Part shown: positions 6,646 through 14,732 of the stretch, piece by piece
Numbering within the stretch: position 1 is the stretch's first letter
Layout of the letters: each line of letters begins with the position of its first letter
Source of the DNA: an uncultured Clostridia bacterium
GTDB lineage: Bacteria; Bacillota; Clostridia; Christensenellales; CAG-314
Length of the DNA stretch: 40,175 nucleotides
NCBI GenBank assembly: GCA_934230325.1
Contig: CAKQEP010000012.1
Location: 1 to 40,175, forward strand
Direction of reading: 5' to 3'
Position numbers and translations under genes: made by a program
Notes under the pieces: generated by a model
What the model saw: the letters and a program-made list of their open reading frames with translations, nothing else
Databases searched by the model: none
What the model was told of the DNA's origin: nothing

Positions 6646-8649
6646 ATGTCTGAATGTTGCGGCGTGGTCAAAAAAAACAAAAACGGATTTTTTGATTCTA
6701 ACGGTTGGAAAATAGGCGTCATTGCGGGCGGCGTCGTTCTCGTGGCGCTGTCTTATTTTTGGGGGCAAATAGCGCATGCGGCAAACGCTCACTGGCTAAA
6801 ATATTTGGATCCCGCGTGGATTGTGGTGTTTGTGTGCGGGTGGCCGATGGCTTACGGCGGGTTTGTCAACCTCGTCAAAAACAAAAAGGTAAAAACAAGC
6901 CTTCTCGTCACGGTGGCAATGATTGCCTGCATAGTTTTGGAAATTTTGACGTGGGTTGGCGTTGCGGATACCGCAAGCAGTCACGGTCACGGCAACTTGT
7001 TTGCGGCGGGAGAAGTCGCTTTGCTTATGTGGATAGGCGAGTTTTTGGAAGATATTACTCTCAAACGCAGCAGAAAAGGCATAGAGTCGTTGGTTAAACT
7101 TACCGCCGCAAAAGCGCGAATAAAGATGGGCGACCAGTACGTAGAAATGGATTCGCAGTACGTTGCCGTCGACGACGTGGTTTTGATTAAGCCAAACGAA
7201 CTTATTCCCGTTGACGGAGTAGTGACGGAAGGAAACACAAGCGTTTCTCAAGCGGCGATAACGGGGGAAAGCGTTCCCGTAGATAAGACGGCGGGGGACG
7301 AAGTTTTTGCAGGCACGTTAAATCAAAACGGCGCGATTGTGGTAAGAGTCACAAAGCCGCAGGAAGACAGCGCAATATCCAAAATGATAAAGTTGGTGCG
7401 AGAGGCGGAAAGCAAAAAAGCGCCCATCGAGCGAACGGCGGACAAGTGGTCCAAAGTAATAGTTCCGTCTGCGATAATTTTGTCGGTTTTGGTGTTTTTG
7501 TTGGTGCTTTTGGCTTTTAAAGAAAGTTGGGCGGTCGCGCTGACGAGAGCCGTAACGATTCTCGTCGTGTTTTGTCCGTGCAGTCTTGCGCTTGCTACGC
7601 CGACGGCTATTGCCGCAGGTATCGGCAACGCGAGTTTTAAAGGGGCGCTCGTCAAAAGCGGCAGCGCGTTGGAAAGTCTTGCAAAGACGAAAGTGGCGGT
7701 TTTTGACAAAACGGGTACGCTAACTTTAAACAAATTGAGCGTAATCGATTTTGAAACGGATATTGACAAACAAACCTTTTTTAAGGCGTTGGGAGGCGTA
7801 GAGCAAAACAGCGAACACCCTCTCGCAAAAGCGATAACGGAGTTTTGCGCGAAAAAAACGGAAATTCCCGCCGCAACGGATACGGAAAGTTTGGTCGGCT
7901 TGGGGGTAAAAGCCGTCGTGGACGGCAAAAAGGTTTGCGCCGCAAAGGTGGGGTATTTTAAAGATTTGTCCGACAGCCTCGCTCAAAAATCGCAAAAAAT
8001 GTTAAAGGACGGGTTGACCGTCGTAGGGGTGGAAATCGACGGCAAATGCGTCGGAGTTATGGGGCTTAGCGACGTGGTTAAGCCCGACGCAAAACGGCTT
8101 GTGTCCGACCTTGACGAGTTGGGAATACAAAGCGTAATGTTGACTGGCGACAATGCGTTGTCTGCGCAAAACGTCGCTAAGGAAGTAGGCATAAAGCAAG
8201 TACGGCACGACCTTATGCCGCAGGAAAAAGTCGATACGGTACGCCGTTTTGTTGACGAAGGCGCAAACGTTTGTATGGTAGGCGACGGCGTAAACGACGC
8301 CCCCGCGCTTGCAACCGCCACCGTCGGCATTGCGATGGGCGCGATGGGCAGCGACGCCGCTTTGGAAGTTGCCGACGTCGTTCTCATGAACGACGACCTT
8401 TTTAAGGTGAGCGGTCTGATACGGCTGAGCCGCAGAGTTTTGACCACGATAACGATAAACATAATCGCGGGTATGGCGATAAATCTCGGTTCGGTAGCGT
8501 TGAGCGCGTTGGGAATACTTACGCCCGCGTTGGGAGCGTTGGTTCACAACGCCAGCAGCGTGTTTGTGGTGAGCAATTCCGCGTTGATTTTGGGCGCGAA
8601 ACGTCCCTTTAAAAAATCCGAAAAAACCGATAAAAAATCAAATATTTGA
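6646..8649 (+). CDS. P1B-type heavy-metal P-type ATPase
   Basis: A 667-aa ATP-driven metal exporter of the cytoplasmic membrane. Motifs are in order: actuator TGES (207-210), the transmembrane metal-site CPC (310-312), phosphorylation site DKTGTLT with Asp354, the P1B-specific SEHPL (His391-Pro392) and hinge GDGVNDAP (546-553). It has no N-terminal HMA domain; only a Cys-Cys pair (4-5) and a HGH loop (113-115) could serve as peripheral ligands. The last membrane helices show HNASS (634-638), not the DxG of Zn/Cd/Pb pumps nor the MSxSS of copper pumps, so the metal is not assigned. AAAGGAG precedes the ATG by 6 nt. It is a single-gene unit with its own promoter and terminator. Confidence 0.92.
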   Translation: MSECCGVVKKNKNGFFDSNGWKIGVIAGGVVLVALSYFWGQIAHAANAHWLKYLDPAWIVVFVCGWPMAYGGFVNLVKNKKVKTSLLVTVAMIACIVLEILTWVGVADTASSHGHGNLFAAGEVALLMWIGEFLEDITLKRSRKGIESLVKLTAAKARIKMGDQYVEMDSQYVAVDDVVLIKPNELIPVDGVVTEGNTSVSQAAITGESVPVDKTAGDEVFAGTLNQNGAIVVRVTKPQEDSAISKMIKLVREAESKKAPIERTADKWSKVIVPSAIILSVLVFLLVLLAFKESWAVALTRAVTILVVFCPCSLALATPTAIAAGIGNASFKGALVKSGSALESLAKTKVAVFDKTGTLTLNKLSVIDFETDIDKQTFFKALGGVEQNSEHPLAKAITEFCAKKTEIPAATDTESLVGLGVKAVVDGKKVCAAKVGYFKDLSDSLAQKSQKMLKDGLTVVGVEIDGKCVGVMGLSDVVKPDAKRLVSDLDELGIQSVMLTGDNALSAQNVAKEVGIKQVRHDLMPQEKVDTVRRFVDEGANVCMVGDGVNDAPALATATVGIAMGAMGSDAALEVADVVLMNDDLFKVSGLIRLSRRVLTTITINIIAGMAINLGSVALSALGILTPALGALVHNASSVFVVSNSALILGAKRPFKKSEKTDKKSNI

Positions 8650-8699
8650 CAACCGTACTATAGTTTTTGCGACAATAGTCGTGTCGCGGGTGCGGTTTT
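8650..8699 (+). terminator. terminator after the metal ATPase
   Basis: Outer arms AACCGTAC/GTGCGGTT and inner arms GCGACA/TGTCGC form an interrupted hairpin ending in TTTT. It starts immediately after the stop codon. Confidence 0.65.
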
Positions 8700-8796
8700 G
8701 GGCAAAAACAAGCAGAGGGCGGTTTGAGTTTGTTGCGGGCAAAAAGGAAAGTATCGTGCAATTTTTAAAACGATTGTCGACGGTACGCCTTTTTTG

Positions 8797-8825
8797 TTTA
8801 CTTTATCGCGGTTTTAAGTTATAAT
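8797..8825 (+). promoter_or_regulatory. promoter of HAD phosphatase, leaderless type
   Basis: TTTACT at 8797-8802, 17-nt spacer, TATAAT at 8820-8825, then six bases (ACGAGT) and the ATG. The arrangement matches rsmA exactly, including the GAGT before ATG. Confidence 0.7.
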
Positions 8826-8831
8826 ACGAGT

Positions 8832-9464
8832 ATGAAATACAAAACAGTTTTATTCGACCTTGACGGCACTATCAGCAATACCAGTTTCGGCATTATCAAG
8901 TGCCTTAAAAAAACATTTGTCGAGTTTGGCGTAAACCCAAACGATTACGACCTGTACAAATTTATCGGGCCGCCGTTGATTTGGACTTTCAATCACGTTT
9001 TGGGCGACGACGCAAAACAGTTTGAAGCGTTGGAATATTTTCGCAAACTGTACGCCGACCACATGTACGAAAACGAGTTGTACGACGGCGTGGGCGACCT
9101 GCTTGCGGCGTTGAAGTCGGGCGGATTTGAGTTGGGCGTCGCTACCAGCAAATATCAGCCGATGGCGGTAAAAGTGCTTAAAGAGTTGGGGGTGCTTGCG
9201 TTTTTTGATTTTGTTTACGGAGCGTTGCCCGACAGGGGAGAAAAAGACGAAATTTTGACGGCGATTTTTGACGACGGTCTTGCAAAAAAAGAGAATTCGG
9301 TTCTCGTCGGCGACACCTTTTACGATATGCGCGGCGCAAAAAAAGTAGGTATAGACTGCATCGGCGTCACCTACGGTTTTGGCAAAAAAGAAGATTTTGC
9401 GGAGTATAGCCCCGTTGCCGTGTGCGACAACACAAAGCAACTCAAAAAGTTTTTCGGCGTGTAA
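8832..9464 (+). CDS. HAD-superfamily hydrolase, phosphoglycolate-phosphatase-like
   Basis: A 210-aa cytoplasmic phosphatase of HAD subfamily I. Motif I is FDLDGTI (the two Asp are nucleophile and acid/base), followed by a helical cap of about 65 residues; motif II is VATSK, and motif IV GDTFYDMRGAKKVG supplies the Mg2+ ligands. The sequence IGPPLIWTF and the cap type suit the Gph/PpaX-like group, but the substrate cannot be told. The ATG at 8832 lacks a Shine-Dalgarno sequence; the promoter's -10 box ends 6 nt before it, so the transcript is probably leaderless. It stands alone, with hairpins directly after the stop codon. Confidence 0.9.
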   Translation: MKYKTVLFDLDGTISNTSFGIIKCLKKTFVEFGVNPNDYDLYKFIGPPLIWTFNHVLGDDAKQFEALEYFRKLYADHMYENELYDGVGDLLAALKSGGFELGVATSKYQPMAVKVLKELGVLAFFDFVYGALPDRGEKDEILTAIFDDGLAKKENSVLVGDTFYDMRGAKKVGIDCIGVTYGFGKKEDFAEYSPVAVCDNTKQLKKFFGV

Positions 9465-9471
9465 AGACGCA

Positions 9472-9537
9472 TTAAAACCGACGATTGCGCAGGTTTTAAC
9501 GCGGCGTTGTTTGATTAAAAATCAAAACGCCGTCGTT
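9472..9537 (+). repeat. two abutting hairpins after the HAD gene
   Basis: A perfect 8-bp inverted repeat TTAAAACC/GGTTTTAA (9472-9499) overlaps by 2 nt a longer hairpin (9498-9537, arms of 19 and 18 nt with small bulges, 3-nt loop). The two cannot form completely at once. Neither is followed by a T run, so they may protect the 3' end rather than terminate. Confidence 0.55.
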
Positions 9538-9580
9538 GCAAAAAAATATTTATTACGATAAAAACGATTGCAATAAAAAC

Positions 9581-9630
9581 GCGTCGCTTAAAGTCGGACG
9601 GCGAGAAAGACTTTTGGCGGCGTTTTTTTT
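9581..9630 (+). terminator. intrinsic terminator upstream of the topoisomerase operon
   Basis: GTCGCTTAAAGTC pairs, with G-U pairs, with GACTTTTGGCGGC, followed by eight T. It ends transcription coming from the HAD gene. The remaining 150 bp to the next promoter shows nothing else that I can name. Confidence 0.7.
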
Positions 9631-9785
9631 ATAAAAATCCGCGTCAAACCTACTTTAAAAGAGCATAAAAGGCGGGTTGTCGGGCATTTTTGAATTATTA
9701 TTTACAAAAATCTATTTATATTAAAACTTTTGATTGCAAAACGGTTTGCCGCAGAAAAAAGGCGTTTAAACCGCATAAATATGTA

Positions 9786-9814
9786 TTGCAAAATTTTTAA
9801 AAACGTGTTATAAT
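9786..9814 (+). promoter_or_regulatory. promoter of the topoisomerase operon
   Basis: TTGCAA at 9786-9791, 17-nt spacer and TATAAT at 9809-9814, about 47 nt before the start codon. Confidence 0.75.
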
Positions 9815-9861
9815 AATCTATATGTTTTTTTGTTACATTTTGAGATAAAGGAGGCTGTATT

Positions 9862-11829
9862 TTGGCTGCAAACCATTACGATTCAGGCGATATTCAAGTT
9901 TTGGAAGGGTTGGAAGCGGTCAGACTTCGCCCGGGAATGTACATCGGTACGACGGGGGCAAAAGGTCTGCACCACATCTTGTGGGAACTTGTCGACAATG
10001 CGGTTGACGAAGCGGCAAACGGATTTGCAAACACCGTCACCGTCACGTTAAACCAAGACAACAGCGCGACGGTTACCGACAACGGCAGAGGCGTACCCGT
10101 CGATATTCACCCAAAACTCAAGGTCAGCGGCGTAGAAGTAGTATACACGCAATTGCACGCGGGCGGAAAGTTCAACAACAAAAACTACAGTTTTAGCGGC
10201 GGATTGCACGGCGTCGGAGCGTCGGTTACAAACGCGCTGTCCAAGTGGTTGGAAGTCACCGTTGTTCGCGGGGGCAAAAAGTATTTTATGCGGTTTGAGA
10301 GTTACTTTGACAAAAAGACGGGAGAAACCAAAAGCGGCGTACCCGTAGAGCATCTCAAAGTAACGGAAGAAAAATGTAAGGAACACACCGGCACTTCCGT
10401 AACCTTTTTGCCAGACGACGCGGTATTTGGCGCAAACGTATTCGATTACAACGTCGTAAACAAGCGCATAAAAGAGTTGGCGTTTTTAAACAAGGGCGTC
10501 AAATTTGTTTTGATTGACAAAAGGGTAAAAAACGACGCGGGCGAGCCGCTCAAAGAGGAATACGCTTATGCGGGCGGATTGTCGGATTTTGTGCGGTACA
10601 TTAACGACGGGAAAGGAACGTTTTTTAATCCCATGTACTACAAGGGGGACAACGGCAGCGTATTTGTCGAGTTTGCCTTGCAGATGACCGACGGATACAC
10701 GGAAAATCTGTTTAGTTACGTCAACAATATTCCGACGCCGGAAGGCGGCACTCACGAAACGGGTTTTAAGACGGCGATGACCAAAGTTCTCAACGATTTT
10801 GCGCGCGAGCGCAAGTTGCTTAAAGACAAAGACGACAATCTTTTGGGCGAGGACTTTAGAGAGGGAATGACGGCGGTTTTGTCCGTCAAGATGAACAACG
10901 TTCAGTTTGAAGGTCAGACAAAAACCAAGTTGGGCAACGTAGAAGCAAAAACGGCGGTGGACGCCATCACGCAAAAAGGTCTTGCCGAGTGCCTGTCCAA
11001 AAACATAGGAGCGGCGGAAAATATAATAAACAAAGCGTTAAACGCCGCAAAAGCGAGGTTGGCGGCGCGTACCGCCAAAGAGATGACGCGTCAAAAAAAC
11101 ACGATAGCGGGCGCGAGTCTTGTGGGAAAATTGAGCAGTTGCACTTCTCGCGAGTACGAAAAAAACGAACTGTTTATCGTTGAGGGCGACAGCGCGGGCG
11201 GCAGCGCAAAACAAGCGAGAAGCCGCAAGTATCAAGGCATTTTGCCCTTACGCGGAAAGCCTCTCAACGCAGAAAAAAAGCGTATCGACCAAGTGCTTGC
11301 CAACGAGGAAATCAGGAGCATAATCACGGCGTTGGGTACGGGTATCGGCGAAGAATTTGACATAACTTCCTTAAAATACGACAAAGTAATCATTTTGTCC
11401 GACGCCGACCAAGACGGCGCGCATATCAGGTGCATTTTGCTCACCTTCTTTTACCGCTATATGAGAGAGTTGTTGGTGGACGGGCACGTTTATATCGGTA
11501 TGCCGCCGCTGTACAAGGTGTGGAAAAGGGACAAAATTCTTTACGCTTACGACGACTCGGATTTGCCAAACTGCATAAACGAAATAGGCAAAGGATACTC
11601 GTTGCAACGCTACAAAGGGTTGGGCGAGATGAACCCCGACCAACTTTGGGAAACGACAATGAACCCCGCCGGTCGCACTCTCATGCGCGTGACGGTAGAA
11701 GACGCCGCAAGCGCGGAAAGGTTGCTTACCACGCTTATGGGGGACGCGGTAGAGGCGAGAAAATCTTATATCACTCAAAACGCCGATTTTAACAAAAACA
11801 CCGACGAAGTTTACAACGAATACGTTTAA
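9862..11829 (+). CDS. parE: type IIA DNA topoisomerase ATPase subunit (ParE/GyrB-like)
   Basis: A 655-aa ATPase subunit of a type IIA topoisomerase, working with the product of the next gene to pass one duplex through another. The GHKL ATP site is complete: ELVDNAVDEA (Glu42, Asn46), DNGRGVPVDIHPK and GGLHGVGASVTNALS. The transducer follows, then the TOPRIM motifs EGDSAGGSAKQARSRK and DADQDGAHI, and the C-terminal RYKGLGEMNPDQLWETTM. GyrB and ParE are hard to separate by sequence; ParE is preferred because the partner subunit lacks a GyrA box and because the pair is adjacent and far from any visible recF/dnaA genes. The start is TTG at 9862, set by AAAGGAGG 8 nt upstream. Confidence 0.88.
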   Translation: MAANHYDSGDIQVLEGLEAVRLRPGMYIGTTGAKGLHHILWELVDNAVDEAANGFANTVTVTLNQDNSATVTDNGRGVPVDIHPKLKVSGVEVVYTQLHAGGKFNNKNYSFSGGLHGVGASVTNALSKWLEVTVVRGGKKYFMRFESYFDKKTGETKSGVPVEHLKVTEEKCKEHTGTSVTFLPDDAVFGANVFDYNVVNKRIKELAFLNKGVKFVLIDKRVKNDAGEPLKEEYAYAGGLSDFVRYINDGKGTFFNPMYYKGDNGSVFVEFALQMTDGYTENLFSYVNNIPTPEGGTHETGFKTAMTKVLNDFARERKLLKDKDDNLLGEDFREGMTAVLSVKMNNVQFEGQTKTKLGNVEAKTAVDAITQKGLAECLSKNIGAAENIINKALNAAKARLAARTAKEMTRQKNTIAGASLVGKLSSCTSREYEKNELFIVEGDSAGGSAKQARSRKYQGILPLRGKPLNAEKKRIDQVLANEEIRSIITALGTGIGEEFDITSLKYDKVIILSDADQDGAHIRCILLTFFYRYMRELLVDGHVYIGMPPLYKVWKRDKILYAYDDSDLPNCINEIGKGYSLQRYKGLGEMNPDQLWETTMNPAGRTLMRVTVEDAASAERLLTTLMGDAVEARKSYITQNADFNKNTDEVYNEYV

Positions 11830-11841
11830 GGAGGGAGCAAA

Positions 11842-14298
11842 ATGAAACAAATGGAAATTTCCGTACACGAAACTTCAAAATTGCCCGACGGTAGCAACCT
11901 TCTTATCAAAAATATGGAGGACGTTCTTCACGACAGTATGATGCCGTACGCAGAGTACGTCATTTTGGACAGAGCGTTGCCCCGCGTCGAGGACGGACTT
12001 AAACCCGTTCAGCGGCGTATTTTGTATACTATGTACAACTTGGGACTCACTCCCGACAAACCTTACCGCAAAAGCGCGGCGGTGGTGGGCGACTGCCTTG
12101 CAAAGTACCACCCGCACGGAGATACTTCCGTCTACGACGCTATGGTCAGAATGGCGCAACCATTCAATATGCGCGGTATGTTGGTGGACGGACAAGGAAA
12201 CTTTGGCAGTATCGACGGCGACGGCGCGGCGGCGATGCGTTACACCGAAGCGCGTATGGCTCCGCTTGCGACGGAACTTTTGCGCGATTTGGAAATGGAT
12301 ACTGTAAAGTGGAGCAGAAACTACGACGATAAACTTATGGAGCCGGATATGCTACCGGGTAGGTATCCCAACTTGTTGGTAAACGGCGCGATGGGTATTG
12401 CGGTAGGACTTGCTACAAATATTCCGCCGCACAATCTCGGAGAAGTCATTGACGGCGTTATCGCGTACGTGGACAACAAAAACATCAAACTGCCGGAAAT
12501 GCTCAAAATAATCAAAGGTCCGGACTTTCCTACCGGCGGGTACGTTTTTTCCGACGAATTGTATCAGGCGTACGAAACGGGCAGAGGCAAAATTACTATG
12601 CGGGCGCGCGTTCATTTGGAAAACGGCGGCGGCGACAAAAAGTTGATTGTGATAACAGAACTGCCCTATCAGGTAAACAAAGCCGACCTTCTCACAAAAA
12701 TTCTGTCGGTAAAAGAGGACAAAAAGGATTTGCTCGCGGGTATTAGCGAGATTGTAGACGAGTCGGACAAGGAAGGTATGCGAGCCGTCATCAAGGTAAA
12801 AAAAGACTTTGACCCGCTCAAAATTTTGGACGTTTTGTTTAAATATACCAACCTTCAATGCACTTTTGGCATAAATATGGTGGCGATAGCGGGCGGCAAA
12901 CCTATGCAAATGGGTTTGATGGACGTCGTATCCTACTACACCGAGTACCAAAAACAAGTGGTCTTAAACCGCACTAAATTTCAACTCAAAAAGGCGAAGG
13001 ACAGGGCGCACATTTTGCAAGGCTTGATTATTGCCGTCGCAAACATCGACGAAGTAGTTGCGATAATCAAAAAATCGTCGTCGACGACGGAGGCGCGCGC
13101 AAATTTGCGTAATAGGTTTAATTTGTCCGACGCACAAGCCGACGCCATATTAGAACTCAAACTTGCCCGACTTACCCGTTTGGAAGTCACCAAGTTGGAG
13201 CAGGAGTTGAAGGAACTAAAAGCCCTTATCGCAAAGTACACGGAAATAATAAACAACAAGCAAGCCTTAAACGAGTTGTTAAAAACCGAGTTGACGGCGA
13301 TAAAGCGTCAGTACCGCGACGAAAGGCGTACGGAAATAGTATCTTCTGCCGCAGACATAAAAATAATAAACGAATCGGCAGAAAAACCGCCCGAGAGTTT
13401 TGTGGTCGGCATTTTGGCGGACGGAAAAATAAAGTATATCCCCACCAAAAACTTTAATATGTCTATGCGAGACGTGACGGAAAACAGCACGGAAAGCACG
13501 CTTCATACTACTTTGTTGCCCGTCATCAGCAATCAGAAGGTTATGTTTTTTACCGATAAGGGCAACTGTTTCCAAATAGTGGCAAACAAATTGCCGGAAA
13601 CAAAGTACCGCGACGCAGGCATTCCCTTTGACAGAATTTTTGAGGAAGCAAAAGGCGAAAAACCCGTGTCGGTCTTTGCCGTAGGAGAAACCGTTCCCGA
13701 GTGCAAACTTTTGTTTTATACCGAGCAAGGTATGGTTAAACTCACCGATTTCAACGAGTACAACCTTCTTAAACAATCGTATTCCGCAATAAAACTCAAA
13801 GACGACGACAGCCTTATCAAGGTTGAGCCGCTACGCGACGGTACGACTATACTTTACGTCACCAAAAACGGAATGTGTATCAACTTTGTGCCTGCGGAAG
13901 TACCCGAGCAAGGCAGAGTGTCCGGCGGCGTCAAAGGAATGATGCTGTCCGACGATGACAAAGTAGTGTTTGCGGGACAAATCACCCCCGAAGGAGAAGT
14001 AGTAGTCGTCACCGACAAAGGATACCTTAAAAAAGTTCTGGCGTGCGACGTAGATATTATGACGAGATACCGCAAAGGCGTCAAAATAATCACCCTTGCA
14101 GACAACGGGACGCAAGTGCTGTGGTGCGATTATGTCACCGTGCCTTATGACGTTGCGTTGTTTGACGCCGCAAATATGCTGTTGGTCAATACGGAAGACG
14201 TAAATATCGAGTCGCGGCTGGGCAAGGGCAAACCGCCAAAACTCAAAAAGAAAGGTATGGCGTTGGTCAACGTAGTCAAGTTTACGACGGCAATCTGA
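11842..14298 (+). CDS. parC: type IIA DNA topoisomerase cleavage subunit (ParC/GyrA-like)
   Basis: An 818-aa DNA-cleavage subunit. The catalytic tyrosine is Tyr134 in AMRYTEARM; the quinolone-determining region reads KYHPHGDTSVYD with Thr95 at the position of E. coli GyrA Ser83 and Asp99 at Asp87. A coiled-coil (about 430-510) and a six-bladed C-terminal DNA-wrapping domain follow. In the C-terminal domain, the place where gyrase has the GyrA box QRRGGKG reads ETKYRDAGIP. DNA wrapping and negative supercoiling are therefore not expected, and topoisomerase IV is the better call. It starts 12 nt after the ATPase gene behind AAGGAGGG, so the two form one operon. The annotation GyrA remains possible if this lineage has diverged. 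Confidence 0.88.
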   Translation: MKQMEISVHETSKLPDGSNLLIKNMEDVLHDSMMPYAEYVILDRALPRVEDGLKPVQRRILYTMYNLGLTPDKPYRKSAAVVGDCLAKYHPHGDTSVYDAMVRMAQPFNMRGMLVDGQGNFGSIDGDGAAAMRYTEARMAPLATELLRDLEMDTVKWSRNYDDKLMEPDMLPGRYPNLLVNGAMGIAVGLATNIPPHNLGEVIDGVIAYVDNKNIKLPEMLKIIKGPDFPTGGYVFSDELYQAYETGRGKITMRARVHLENGGGDKKLIVITELPYQVNKADLLTKILSVKEDKKDLLAGISEIVDESDKEGMRAVIKVKKDFDPLKILDVLFKYTNLQCTFGINMVAIAGGKPMQMGLMDVVSYYTEYQKQVVLNRTKFQLKKAKDRAHILQGLIIAVANIDEVVAIIKKSSSTTEARANLRNRFNLSDAQADAILELKLARLTRLEVTKLEQELKELKALIAKYTEIINNKQALNELLKTELTAIKRQYRDERRTEIVSSAADIKIINESAEKPPESFVVGILADGKIKYIPTKNFNMSMRDVTENSTESTLHTTLLPVISNQKVMFFTDKGNCFQIVANKLPETKYRDAGIPFDRIFEEAKGEKPVSVFAVGETVPECKLLFYTEQGMVKLTDFNEYNLLKQSYSAIKLKDDDSLIKVEPLRDGTTILYVTKNGMCINFVPAEVPEQGRVSGGVKGMMLSDDDKVVFAGQITPEGEVVVVTDKGYLKKVLACDVDIMTRYRKGVKIITLADNGTQVLWCDYVTVPYDVALFDAANMLLVNTEDVNIESRLGKGKPPKLKKKGMALVNVVKFTTAI

Positions 14299-14732
14299 TA
14301 TTTGACGGCAAAAAACGCAAACAAACGATATTAAAGTAAGTCGGTTTACGCGGCGCGCAATTTAATACAATCGCAAATTCCGCTTTATACAATCACAAAT
14401 TCCGCAGTTGTCAAGGAAGGCGACTGCGGTTTTTTTGCCGTTTATTGTAGGTTTGCGGTATTTTTGGTTTGAGCGGGTAATAGAATATACAAGCGGTAAA
14501 GCCGTTGCAAAACGACGAGCAAAAACGCAAATATCAAAAATATCAAGGTAACGCAAAAATCGTAGAAGTCGGGCTTGCGGCGTCGGTAGATTAAAAACGC
14601 AAAAGGAGCGAGCGGAAACAAAATACGGTCGATTTTATTAAAAAAGAGCGGGCAAAAGTAAAAATTGCGGCGTTTTTCGACAAAACAAGCCCGATAATTA
14701 CAATTTTTTGCCGTACGGGTTGAGGTATAATG
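14299..14732. other. gene-free spacer with tandem repeat and terminator
   Basis: No gene seen. It contains an imperfect ~23-nt tandem repeat (14362-14406, two copies ending CAAATTCCGC), the topoisomerase operon terminator at 14402-14437, and about 290 bp of A/T-rich DNA in which I recognise nothing further. Confidence 0.6.
14402..14437 (+). terminator. terminator of the topoisomerase operon
   Basis: CCGCAGTTG and CGACTGCGG form a 9-bp stem with one G-U pair, a 10-nt loop and a run of seven T. Confidence 0.85.
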
